Shown: positions 1-6,377, counted from the first letter of the stretch. The stretch: DNA of 9,945 nt from CAZOOM01 sp964460795 (GCA_964460795.1 CAYWRU010000088.1:1-9945), one strand, 5' to 3'. Translations and numbers: made by a program. Notes: generated by a model not told the origin, from the letters alone.

Positions 1-69
1 GGCGTAAACAATTGCCGTACTATAGCCCAAATACCCGACCATTCCGTTTCGTTAAACAACGCTAGTTTA

Positions 70-98
70 TTGACAAAAGCGCCCCGGGGGTTGACAAT
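70..98 (+). promoter_or_regulatory. candidate promoter for the replication module
   Basis: A perfect -35 box TTGACA (70-75) is followed after 17 bases by GACAAT (93-98), which matches four of six positions of the bacterial -10 consensus. It lies about 30 bases upstream of the first gene's start. The spacer holds the 8-base palindrome CCCCGGGG (82-89). A second TTGACA (91-96) overlaps the -10 box, exactly 21 bases after the first. This is a motif match only, and the host sigma factor is unknown. Confidence 0.4.
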
Positions 99-130
99 TT
101 TTCTATACACAATTGAACTGGAAGTGATGG

Positions 131-688
131 ATGGGGAAACGCTATGGACGATCGGCCAAGAAAAAAACTAAGCGCCCGGCAAAGGCACTATCTCGAAAAA
201 AGACGCGACAACCGTCAAGGCTCCCTCTTTTGGGCCGAATTGGAAAAACAATTACCCGTAAACGTGTCGGATCAAAGGGGCAGTTCCTCTACGACGCGGA
301 TGAGTTACGAACAGAAATCAAGTTTTCCGAGTGGAGGACGCCGGAGACGAAGGAAAGGCTTTTAAACCGCGCTAAGAATTTTCGTAAACGTGTAAAAGCC
401 AGAAAGACACGGGTGATTGTAGAATTTGAAGCGTCACGGTCAATCAGGGGAAAACGAAAAAAATTTACGATGCGAACCAGTACCATGAGGAGCGAACCTG
501 ACTCCCAGGTAGACAATCGCATTGAATACGCCATGGAAAAAGTCTTGCGAGACTTAAGAGGCTATGCTAGAGTTGGTTATAAAATTGGGAAAATTAAAAA
601 AGTCATTTTGGAGAGGCTCACTCACGCCCCTCGAAAGAAAAAACAGACCAAAAATGCAATTCGCCGTATTCGATATAGAGGCAAGTAA
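131..688 (+). CDS. putative terminal protein (protein primer for genome replication)
   Basis: This 185-residue protein is extremely rich in Lys and Arg, especially in residues 1-50, 80-112 and 155-185. I recognise no enzyme motif. The terminal-protein call rests on position and character: it lies immediately upstream of, and overlaps, a protein-primed family B polymerase, as gene VIII precedes gene I in PRD1. Terminal proteins are small, basic and poorly conserved. In the family a Tyr, Ser or Thr hydroxyl, often in the C-terminal half, receives the first nucleotide. Candidate tyrosines here are Y133, Y145, Y150 and Y182. The start is supported by GGAAG (120-124) six bases upstream. Its last 35 bases overlap the polymerase, implying translational coupling. 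It could instead be another basic DNA-binding protein. Confidence 0.62.
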   Translation: MGKRYGRSAKKKTKRPAKALSRKKTRQPSRLPLLGRIGKTITRKRVGSKGQFLYDADELRTEIKFSEWRTPETKERLLNRAKNFRKRVKARKTRVIVEFEASRSIRGKRKKFTMRTSTMRSEPDSQVDNRIEYAMEKVLRDLRGYARVGYKIGKIKKVILERLTHAPRKKKQTKNAIRRIRYRGK

Positions 689-2378
689 CTGGACAAAATT
701 TGTTGTCGGTGGCTACTACGATGGGGAAACCTTCCGGCACTTCGGTAAACTAGATTTGTTTTTCAAATTTTTAGAGAAGGATCTCTATGGACCTACTAGA
801 ATTTTTTCCCATTACGGTGGCCAGTATGATTTTTTGTTTCTACTTCGGCACGCTTTTACTAAGGGGTATAAGGTCGGCACGATCATTCCGCGAGGTAGTG
901 GAATACTCTCTGTTGATATTCGCATTGGGCATCGCACTTTTACTTTTTACGATAGTTCTGCTCTCCTATCTTTTTCACTTAAGCGGCTAACCGATGCGTT
1001 TCAAGTTGAGACGAAAAAAGGAGAGATAGATTATGAATCAATCAAAAAAATCACACCTGAATTACTCGAATACCTTCGATCTGATTGTGTCGGCCTGTGG
1101 CAGGTGCTCAATAGATTCTACGGAACTTCCTTCATTAGTGAAGTTGGTCCAGCGGTCACTATCGCCAGTCAAGCTATGCGCGTGGTGCGGGGTTACCTTG
1201 ACTCACCACTATACTCTTTATCAGATGAAGTAGACGCTTTTGTGCGCAACGGGTATTACGGCGGACGAACGGAAATCTTTAGGCCATTATTCTTAGGACC
1301 AAATAAACTTTATTGTTACGATGTGAATTCACTCTATCCCACAATGATGTATGAACAGGAGTTTCCCAATGCTTTTAAAAAATGGACACAAAGAATGGGA
1401 GATAGTTCCCTCGGTTACTATGACGCCACCGTCACCGTGCCGGTGGATACATACCTCCCGATTTTGCCGGGTGTACACCCTCGGACGAAAAAACTACTCT
1501 TTCCCGTCGGTAAATTCAGAGGCGTCTGGTCAAGTCTGGAGTTACGGTACGCGGAGACGCAGGGCGCTCGCATTGAAAAGATCCATCAAGGAGCTGAATT
1601 TAAAAACGGGGGGAGAGTATTCCGCGACTTCGTTGGAGCTATTTATAAAATTAGGCAGGAAACGGCTAAGGATAGCGTCCATAATTACGTTGCGAAACTC
1701 ATTCTTAATTCCAGTTATGGGAAGTTGGCAATCCGAAAGGACAAAGAAAACATTGTTTCGGTTGAGTCACTGGACGATTTTTACGAGGGTGAACCGTGGC
1801 GCGAGATAAAATGCGGGAAAAACAACATTCATTTAGTAAAGAGAAAGGTGGAACTGGACACGTTCTCAAACGTCGCCATGGGCGCGTGGGTGACGGCAGC
1901 GGGACGGGTGCATATGCACCGGCTAATGCTACCGATTCAGAAAAAACTGTTCTATACGGATACGGACTCGCTATTCACGACGGAAAAACTAGAGAGTGGA
2001 AGTGGGTTAGGCCAGCTTAAAGAAGAATATTCCGTTAATCGCGCCTGCTTTCTCCTCCCCAAAACGTATTTGACGGAAGGGGACGAAAGAAAAATTGTGA
2101 TGAAAGGTTTCGACTCGAAAAAAACGAAACACTTTACCTTCGAGGACTTCCATGCAACGCTTAACGGCGAAATGGGGTTACTAAAAGTTACGGGCGAAAA
2201 ACGGTTCGCAAAATTTAAAACAAGTTCCCGCATGGGAAAGTTTCTCACCATGGAAGAAAGAACTGGAAAGCAGATTCGGTCCCAGTATGACAAACGAGTT
2301 TTGTTTAAGACCGAAAAATCAGGGAGGGAGCACTGGGACTCTCGGCCTATAGAAATAGGAAAGTCAGATGAAGAGTAA
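654..2378 (+). CDS. protein-primed family B DNA polymerase
   Basis: This 574-residue protein is close to phi29 (572) and PRD1 (553) polymerases. Numbering from the start at 654, the 3'-5' exonuclease motifs are Exo I DIEAS (D7, E9), Exo II HYGGQYDF (53-60) and Exo III YLRSD (Y140, D144). A YYGG motif (201-204) matches the YxGG element between exonuclease and polymerase domains that contacts the terminal protein. The polymerase motifs are A DVNSLYP (223-229), B KLILNSSYG (348-356), C YTDTDS (434-439) and KTY (470-472). Between A and B there is room for the TPR1 insertion typical of protein-primed enzymes. An in-frame ATG at 564 would add 30 residues, but its AGAGG is only two bases away. Starting at 654 puts Exo I at residue 7, as in the family. 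It should copy the linear genome from protein-bound ends. All catalytic residues appear present. Confidence 0.95.
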   Translation: MQFAVFDIEASNWTKFVVGGYYDGETFRHFGKLDLFFKFLEKDLYGPTRIFSHYGGQYDFLFLLRHAFTKGYKVGTIIPRGSGILSVDIRIGHRTFTFYDSSALLSFSLKRLTDAFQVETKKGEIDYESIKKITPELLEYLRSDCVGLWQVLNRFYGTSFISEVGPAVTIASQAMRVVRGYLDSPLYSLSDEVDAFVRNGYYGGRTEIFRPLFLGPNKLYCYDVNSLYPTMMYEQEFPNAFKKWTQRMGDSSLGYYDATVTVPVDTYLPILPGVHPRTKKLLFPVGKFRGVWSSLELRYAETQGARIEKIHQGAEFKNGGRVFRDFVGAIYKIRQETAKDSVHNYVAKLILNSSYGKLAIRKDKENIVSVESLDDFYEGEPWREIKCGKNNIHLVKRKVELDTFSNVAMGAWVTAAGRVHMHRLMLPIQKKLFYTDTDSLFTTEKLESGSGLGQLKEEYSVNRACFLLPKTYLTEGDERKIVMKGFDSKKTKHFTFEDFHATLNGEMGLLKVTGEKRFAKFKTSSRMGKFLTMEERTGKQIRSQYDKRVLFKTEKSGREHWDSRPIEIGKSDEE

Positions 2379-2616
2379 AAAACAAACGAACGGCAATAAC
2401 AAAAAAACCTCCTCTAAGGGAAAGCAACCCGATTACCGCGTTGCCGTGGCGAAAGAAGTGGAAGGTCAGGATAAACCTTTCTGGACTACTATCGGTTCTG
2501 CGTGGGAGGCCAAAAGAGGTATTTCTATCCAGCTTAACGCGCTACCTCTCACTGACCATATGATGCTGTTTATTAACGAAGAGGACGAAGGAAACGAGGA
2601 ACAGGAGGACGACTAG
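2368..2616 (+). CDS. small protein with basic N-terminus and acidic C-terminal tail; possible ssDNA-binding or replication accessory protein
   Basis: This 82-residue protein starts inside the polymerase gene (11-base overlap), with GGAAAG just upstream. It has three parts: a Lys/Asn/Ser-rich flexible head (1-21), a compact core (about 23-69) with the pattern PFWTTIGSAW followed by ISIQLNALPL, and a very acidic tail (71-82). An OB-sized beta core with an acidic tail is typical of single-stranded DNA-binding proteins, which protein-primed phages need during strand displacement (PRD1 P12 and phi29 p5 are examples). The core also resembles small hypothetical proteins of plasmids and phages that I cannot name. 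Function is inferred from position in the replication module and from charge layout. Confidence 0.6.
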   Translation: MKSKKQTNGNNKKTSSKGKQPDYRVAVAKEVEGQDKPFWTTIGSAWEAKRGISIQLNALPLTDHMMLFINEEDEGNEEQEDD

Positions 2617-2689
2617 AAAACTCCTGGACTAAGGACGAAATACCTTGGTAAATTCTATTTACTCACCAAAAAACCTAAGCTAGTGTTTT

Positions 2690-2723
2690 GCCAGGGGAGA
2701 GAAAACTCCCCTGGCGTCTTTAT
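2690..2723 (+). terminator. intrinsic terminator after the replication module
   Basis: GCCAGGGGAG (2690-2699) and CTCCCCTGGC (2706-2715) form a perfect 10-bp GC-rich stem with the six-base loop AGAAAA. A short U-rich run (GTCTTTAT) follows. It lies between the 82-residue gene and the endolysin gene. The T-tract is imperfect, so some read-through into the next module is likely. I saw no convincing promoter between this hairpin and the gene at 2746. Confidence 0.7.
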
Positions 2724-2745
2724 ACAAAAATAAAAAGGAGTATCT

Positions 2746-3342
2746 ATGGCCACCGTTCGTCGTATTTTGGAACCTAAAATGTTTTCTTATATCCATGAGA
2801 AACTAGCTACCAACGGACTCTACCAGGATGCCGTGGCGAAAAAAGACGCCAGGAAAGTTTTTGGACTAGCCGCCGCTTGTCTTGTGGGCGTCCGGGAAGT
2901 GGGCGGAAACAATTCCGGCCCCTTGGTTGAATTAATCCAGGAAACTGTGGGCGGTCACTCGAAAGAAGCATGGTGTATGAGTTTTGTCCAAACGTGCCTG
3001 GCGTATGCCGAAACGGTAACCGGCAAAAAATCCCCTATTCCTGTTTCGGAAAGCTGCGACTATGTTTTCCGAAATACCCCTAAGGAGTTTCATGTTAAAA
3101 AATACCCCGCCCAATATGCTATCGTTGTTTGGATTAAACCCTCTGGCCTGGGTCACACGGGAGTTTTGGAAGAGTTTAACTCGGATGAGTTTACAGCGTT
3201 TGAGGGGAATACCGAATCTGGCGTCAAGGGAGGACGTGTTGAACGGGACGGCGGGGGTGTTTATCATACCGAACGGAGTTTCCCTGGTTCTAACTCGTTC
3301 CGGGTCCGAGGGTTCTTAATTCCGTTTTCTAAGGAGGAATAG
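2746..3342 (+). CDS. CHAP/NlpC-P60-type cysteine peptidase endolysin
   Basis: This 198-residue protein carries the layout of a papain-like peptidoglycan amidase/endopeptidase. EVGGNNSGPLV (51-61) is the usual N-rich approach to the active site. EAWCMSF (74-80) gives the nucleophile C77 in the WC context of CHAP-like hydrolases. GLGHTGV (134-140) supplies H137, and FEGNT (152-156) supplies E153/N155 as the third catalytic position. There is no obvious signal peptide, so release would need a holin or another membrane lesion. A strong AAGGAG (2735-2740) sits five bases before the ATG. It is the first gene of its module, after the terminator. Likely role: peptidoglycan cleavage at host lysis. The precise bond is not readable from the sequence. 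Confidence 0.82.
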   Translation: MATVRRILEPKMFSYIHEKLATNGLYQDAVAKKDARKVFGLAAACLVGVREVGGNNSGPLVELIQETVGGHSKEAWCMSFVQTCLAYAETVTGKKSPIPVSESCDYVFRNTPKEFHVKKYPAQYAIVVWIKPSGLGHTGVLEEFNSDEFTAFEGNTESGVKGGRVERDGGGVYHTERSFPGSNSFRVRGFLIPFSKEE

Positions 3343-3573
3343 GTGTCAAAACTAAAAATAATTGACGGTGGGGCGGAAGGGGAAAACCTAATGCCTATTA
3401 TCGTCGGGTTATTTCTATTCGGTGCGGTAGTTATATTACTGAAAGGGAAGAAACGTGGGCCTGGAAACCTTAAACTCGTTAGTAACCAGTCTCCAAGCGA
3501 CGGTGGAAGCCCAAGCGACGGAGATAAAAAACCTGCAAACACAATTGACAGAATTCTCGGGGATCTTAGATGA
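3343..3573 (+). CDS. small single-pass membrane protein, function unknown
   Basis: This 76-residue protein has one transmembrane helix (about 17-34, MPIIVGLFLFGAVVILL), then a basic KGKKR stop-transfer, then a soluble Ser/Pro/Gly/Asp-rich tail with a doubled SPSDG. The GTG start directly follows the endolysin stop, and AAGGAGG (3331-3337) lies in the endolysin's last codons five bases away. An internal ATG at 3391, behind GGAAGGGG, would start right at the helix and is an alternative. The last four bases overlap the next gene (ATGA at 3570). In DJR phages such peptides are usually virion membrane proteins. A holin role is possible because it follows the endolysin, but nothing proves it. Confidence 0.65.
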   Translation: MSKLKIIDGGAEGENLMPIIVGLFLFGAVVILLKGKKRGPGNLKLVSNQSPSDGGSPSDGDKKPANTIDRILGDLR

Positions 3574-3694
3574 GCACGAAGAAAAAATCGACAGCGAAAT
3601 TGAGACCGTCGCAGAGGTTGAAAAATGTATCGGACGAATTGCCGAAAAACTCCGAAGTAGAGGCATTGAAACAGGAGTCACCCTCACCGGATGA
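3455..3694 (+). CDS. possible overprinted coiled-coil protein
   Basis: A 79-codon frame starts with GTG at 3455, with GGGAAG (3445-3450) four bases ahead. It overlaps the membrane-protein gene for its first half and the AT-hook gene for its second half, each in a different frame. Its product has a clear heptad pattern (LETLNSL, LQATVEA, EIKNLQTQL, ILDEHEEKI) across about residues 2-50, free of Pro and with only two Gly in that stretch, then a charged tail. It has no signal peptide or membrane helix. A phase-coherent coiled coil is unlikely in a purely accidental frame, but the length is short enough for chance. If real, it might form an oligomeric fibre, spike or scaffold stalk. Confidence 0.42.
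   Translation: MGLETLNSLVTSLQATVEAQATEIKNLQTQLTEFSGILDEHEEKIDSEIETVAEVEKCIGRIAEKLRSRGIETGVTLTG
3493..3521 (+). repeat. 11-base direct repeat, period 18
   Basis: CCAAGCGACGG occurs at 3493-3503 and 3511-3521. The 18-base period keeps every frame: it gives SPSDG twice in the membrane-protein frame and QAT twice in the coiled-coil frame. It looks like a local duplication within coding sequence. Confidence 0.6.
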
Positions 3695-4229
3695 GTTTTT
3701 TAATCCTTCTACCGCAGCGGATTTTTCCAAGGTAATTCAGGAAAGCACGGCGGCTATTGCAGAGGCGGACGCCCCTAAAAATAAAGGGGGACGTCCCAAA
3801 GGGAGTAAAAATAAACCTAAAGACGGTTCTACCCCCGGAACTCCCCCGCCCGTGGGCGCGATGCCGGTAAATACTCCGGTTATCCCGGTGGGAATACTCG
3901 CCCCGGTAATTCAAATGCCGTACACGGCGGCGGCGCTAAAAACCGGATGGGATGGGTGGAAACTAGAGGACGAATACGCCCAGGAACTAGCTCCCCAGGT
4001 GGATATGGTTCTAAAAGCGTATCTCCCGCAGCTATCCGAAAAAGGTGCGGCGCTTGTGGGATGTTTATTCAGTATCACCACAATTACCGCGATTAAATAC
4101 ATGGGTTATTTAGAGTGGAAAGCAGGAAAAACTCTAAACCAGGGGGAAACCCGTATCCCAGAAATAAAGAAACCAGAAGTAAAACAGGAATACGATAACT
4201 CGGCCGAGTTTCCAGTAATGAAGGTCTAA
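3570..4229 (+). CDS. AT-hook-like protein with a C-terminal hydrophobic helix; possible DNA-membrane linker
   Basis: This 219-residue protein has three regions. The head is Lys/Ser/Glu-rich and probably disordered (1-70). It carries GGRPKGSKNK (73-82), matching the AT-hook core GRP flanked by basic residues, which binds the minor groove of AT-rich DNA. A Pro-rich linker follows (90-117). The C-terminal part has amphipathic segments (DMVLKAYLPQL) and a hydrophobic stretch (about 160-180) that could be a membrane helix, then a charged tail. It starts in the ATGA overlap with the small membrane-protein gene and ends one base before the packaging ATPase. The context suggests a virion or packaging protein linking DNA to the internal membrane. 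That is inference, as no family was recognised. Confidence 0.6.
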   Translation: MSTKKKSTAKLRPSQRLKNVSDELPKNSEVEALKQESPSPDEFFNPSTAADFSKVIQESTAAIAEADAPKNKGGRPKGSKNKPKDGSTPGTPPPVGAMPVNTPVIPVGILAPVIQMPYTAAALKTGWDGWKLEDEYAQELAPQVDMVLKAYLPQLSEKGAALVGCLFSITTITAIKYMGYLEWKAGKTLNQGETRIPEIKKPEVKQEYDNSAEFPVMKV

Positions 4230-4230
4230 G

Positions 4231-4863
4231 GTGTTCGGACCAACGGACGTAACAGTTATTTTTGGAAAACGAGGGTGCGGAAAGAGTACGTTGCAACGGC
4301 GTATTTCTTCCTGCTACCCTCGGCAGATTGTTATCGACCGGCTAATGGAGCACCACGATGGGGACTTGGTCACTTCGCGTTTCCAGGACTATGCTAATTA
4401 TTTACTTCGGCAATCGGAACATGGGGGAAACTTTAAACTCGTTTTACACTTCGACGTGGAACAAAAAACCCAGGAACAAGCGATAGTTTTTTCTAACGCT
4501 ATCCGCCTAGCGTATAAGTGGGGGAGACTCACTGAAAACAATCTTTGTTTATCAGTGGAGGAGGTTCACCACTTCGCTGCTCCCACGTCGATTGACAAGT
4601 GGCTTTTTGAATCCGTGATGACAGGGCGTCATTCCAACATGGCAATCATTGCTAGTTCTCAGCGCCCGGCATCGGTCCATAAGGGGCTAGTCTCTCAGGC
4701 TAACCACGTTTTTGTGGGTCAGTTATTCGAAAAACGAGATATTGAATACCTCTACCAGACAATCGGAGAGGACGCGGCCGAGGCAGTTTCTAAACTTAAA
4801 CCCTATGAATTCGTCCATTACCAGGGACAAGGTATTCCCTTCCAAATAGTTAGAAACCAATAA
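4231..4863 (+). CDS. FtsK/HerA-type genome-packaging ATPase (PRD1 P9-like)
   Basis: This 210-residue P-loop ATPase is about the size of PRD1 P9 (227). The Walker A motif is GKRGCGKST (12-20). A hydrophobic strand ends in the Walker B acidic pair in LCLSVEEVHHF (105-115; E110/E111). ASSQRP (141-146) matches the sensor segment after Walker B in the viral A32/P9 group of the FtsK-HerA superfamily. It lacks the long N-terminus of cellular FtsK and any nuclease, so it is not a terminase. The start is GTG, one base after the preceding stop, with GAAGG (4220-4224) ahead. It should power translocation of DNA into preformed membrane-containing procapsids. It is one of the three hallmarks of the DJR virus lineage and lies just upstream of the MCP, as in PRD1. 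Confidence 0.93.
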   Translation: MFGPTDVTVIFGKRGCGKSTLQRRISSCYPRQIVIDRLMEHHDGDLVTSRFQDYANYLLRQSEHGGNFKLVLHFDVEQKTQEQAIVFSNAIRLAYKWGRLTENNLCLSVEEVHHFAAPTSIDKWLFESVMTGRHSNMAIIASSQRPASVHKGLVSQANHVFVGQLFEKRDIEYLYQTIGEDAAEAVSKLKPYEFVHYQGQGIPFQIVRNQ

Positions 4864-4867
4864 AGTT

Positions 4868-4896
4868 TTTCTATTTATACTATTACTTGATAAAAT
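4868..4896 (+). promoter_or_regulatory. candidate promoter for the capsid genes
   Basis: The 126-base gap before the capsid peptide holds an extended -10 sequence, TGATAAAAT (4888-4896), in which TAAAAT matches five of six consensus bases. A weak -35 (TTTCTA, 4868-4873) lies 17 bases upstream. The transcript would have a leader of roughly 85 bases containing a small hairpin (ATTTA/TAAAT, 4927-4947). A separate TTGACG at 4915 has no good -10 partner. Abundant capsid expression makes a promoter here plausible. Confidence 0.35.
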
Positions 4897-4989
4897 TACT
4901 CCAACAAAAAAATATTGACGGATGGGATTTATCGCCTCAGGCTAAATATCAAGAAACGTCAACACTTTTTAATCCGAAGGAGTCTTTCA

Positions 4990-5097
4990 ATGGACAAAGT
5001 TAAGAAATACCTGCCTATGCTCGTGGTTGCCCTGGCCGCTATCTATATCGCCAATAAAGTTCCCGCCGTGGCGAAACTGACCGGCAAAGCAGCCTAA
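4990..5097 (+). CDS. 35-residue membrane peptide between ATPase and capsid genes
   Basis: A short basic head (MDKVKKY) precedes one hydrophobic helix (about 8-24, LPMLVVALAAIYIA), then a basic tail. GAAGGAG (4976-4982) lies seven bases before the ATG. A TTG at 4915 in the same frame gives a longer reading but has no ribosome site and a non-membrane-like extension, so I chose 4990. PRD1 encodes two similarly tiny membrane proteins, P20 and P22, at the same place between ATPase gene IX and capsid gene III. They belong to its packaging vertex. The shared position and architecture suggest a comparable role. There is no readable sequence homology at this size. Confidence 0.72.
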   Translation: MDKVKKYLPMLVVALAAIYIANKVPAVAKLTGKAA

Positions 5098-5130
5098 ACA
5101 ATTTTTAATTACTGAAAGGACGTAACCACT

Positions 5131-6297
5131 ATGCCTAGTGATAATGCTAACGCGCCTGCAATCGACGTGCAGGGTGTAATTACCTCTCAATTTAACCGTC
5201 GCCTTCAGCAAGTGGCGTTCCGGGCTAACTCCGTGGTTACCCTGGACATCCCTCGCGACGACGTTTTCAAACGCGCTAACCTTCGTTTGGTTGGTTCCCA
5301 GTCCGTGACCTACGGCTCTGGTTCCCCCACCATTGGCGGTTTGGGTGTTTTACCCCGTCTCTGTTCCCGTATCGACGTGGTTCAAAACGGTCAAGACACT
5401 ATTAAGTCTCTTGATCTCCAGATGCTTCGTTTCCAAAATTTCTGCGTGAACGGGGAACTCCCGGAACGTGCCGTGACGAAACAAGCCGGTGCTTTCTCGG
5501 CGACAAAACTCGCTCAAACCGAAATGGAATACGGCGGCACGGCCTACCAAGCCACCACTGGCTATATGCTGTTCAACGAAAGTCTCACGATTTTCTTCGA
5601 ATACCCCTATGCCTATGAAGTTGGTAAAAACGTGTCCCTCTGGAATACCAAGGGTCTCTCTTCTGCCGAGATGCGTTTCGCGTTCAACGCGGTGACGAAC
5701 CTTCAGGAAGACGGCGTTGGCGCTTCGGTGACCTATGCGGACGATATCGCTTTCACGATCGACGTGGAACTGGTGTCGGCTCCTTCCATCCCGCGCTCGC
5801 AAGACTTCATGCTGTATAAGCAAACGGTTCGCCGCGTTGCTTTCACCGCTGAAAGCCGCGAGTACCTGGTTGACTTGCCCCGTGGTAACAAAATTGCCGG
5901 TATCCACATTATGGTGAGAAACGGAGACACTAACAAGCGTCTCTCGGATATCGCCGTGACCGACCTGCAACTTCTTATCAACGGCCAACGGATTATCCAG
6001 CGCACCACGTTCTTGACCTTGCAACAGGCCATGCGTTCCCGCTGGAATCTCCGTTCCCCGAAAGGTTCCGCTGCTCAAGGCGTGACGCATAACCTGCAAG
6101 GCTATGCGTATATGCACCTGGTGCGTGACGGTGACGTTCGATCTGCCCTGGACGTGTCTATCGCCGCTGGCGTAGACCTGGTGCAGCTCGCTATCACCAC
6201 GGCCGCTAGTTCCGGTATCGACGGCGCTACCTATACCAACCCGGTAGAAGTGTCGCTCATGATCGACGAACTCTGCGAGCCCGTTAAGCGCATCTAA
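5131..6297 (+). CDS. double-jelly-roll major capsid protein
   Basis: This 388-residue protein is close to PRD1 P3 (395) and predicted to be beta-rich. Two halves align by eye. QVAFRAN...LDIPR (27-42) and RVAFTAE...VDLPR (235-251) open each half. About 60 and 50 residues after those openings come VVQNGQDTI (83-91) and LLINGQRII (281-289). Each half ends with alternating hydrophobic strands (AFTIDVELV, 207-215; VEVSLMIDEL, 372-381). This is what two tandem vertical jelly rolls should look like. Arginine is coded almost only by CGN, with one AGA, whereas the polymerase gene uses many AGA/AGG codons. That suggests selection for high expression. GAAAGGA (5115-5121) precedes the ATG. A strong terminator follows. 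It lies next to the packaging ATPase, as in other DJR viruses. The first half has an extra Gly/Ser-rich loop (56-70). Confidence 0.88.
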   Translation: MPSDNANAPAIDVQGVITSQFNRRLQQVAFRANSVVTLDIPRDDVFKRANLRLVGSQSVTYGSGSPTIGGLGVLPRLCSRIDVVQNGQDTIKSLDLQMLRFQNFCVNGELPERAVTKQAGAFSATKLAQTEMEYGGTAYQATTGYMLFNESLTIFFEYPYAYEVGKNVSLWNTKGLSSAEMRFAFNAVTNLQEDGVGASVTYADDIAFTIDVELVSAPSIPRSQDFMLYKQTVRRVAFTAESREYLVDLPRGNKIAGIHIMVRNGDTNKRLSDIAVTDLQLLINGQRIIQRTTFLTLQQAMRSRWNLRSPKGSAAQGVTHNLQGYAYMHLVRDGDVRSALDVSIAAGVDLVQLAITTAASSGIDGATYTNPVEVSLMIDELCEPVKRI

Positions 6298-6307
6298 ATA
6301 GTCTTAG

Positions 6308-6377
6308 TTGAGGGTAGAGAATTGGACCGGGTTTACTCCTGATTTCCCGATTCAGTCTCTACCCTCAAGTTTTATTT
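6308..6377 (+). terminator. strong terminator after the capsid gene
   Basis: TTGAGGGTAGAGA (6308-6320) and TCTCTACCCTCAA (6356-6368) form a perfect 13-bp stem. The 35-base loop contains a smaller CGGG/CCCG pairing, and TTTTATTT follows the stem. This is a good intrinsic terminator 10 bases after the capsid stop. It probably makes the capsid mRNA much more abundant than the downstream virion genes, which would be read by partial read-through or from an unseen promoter. Confidence 0.8.

Noticed and set aside
1..69. Possible terminal inverted repeat at the genome end
   Set aside because: A protein-primed genome should have one, but the other end is outside the window, so there is nothing to compare. 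CAATTG at 9 and 110 is too short to count.
144..365. 73-codon frame inside the terminal-protein candidate
   Set aside because: Although it has GGGG upstream, the product is a frame-shifted basic sequence with no recognisable structure, fully nested in a better-supported gene.
564..653. Longer polymerase start at 564
   Set aside because: The AGAGG is only two bases from the ATG, and the 30 extra residues lie upstream of the normal N-terminus. Starting at 654 places Exo I at residue 7 as in the family.
787..990. 67-codon frame encoding a hydrophobic protein inside the polymerase gene
   Set aside because: The hydrophobicity comes from T-rich codons of the polymerase read in another frame. It lies across exonuclease-domain sequence and has no convincing start signal.
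1351..1809. 152-codon frame within the polymerase gene
   Set aside because: It is a shifted reading of motif A to B sequence of the polymerase with no independent evidence.
2617..2689. Promoter between the 82-residue gene and the terminator
   Set aside because: TGGTAAATT near 2647 is a weak -10 match without a -35, and it lies upstream of the hairpin that would stop it.
5350..6117. 255-codon minus-strand frame opposite the capsid gene
   Set aside because: It mirrors the strongly biased codons of the capsid gene, has no ribosome site, and its product shows no domain or membrane pattern. All real genes here are on the plus strand.
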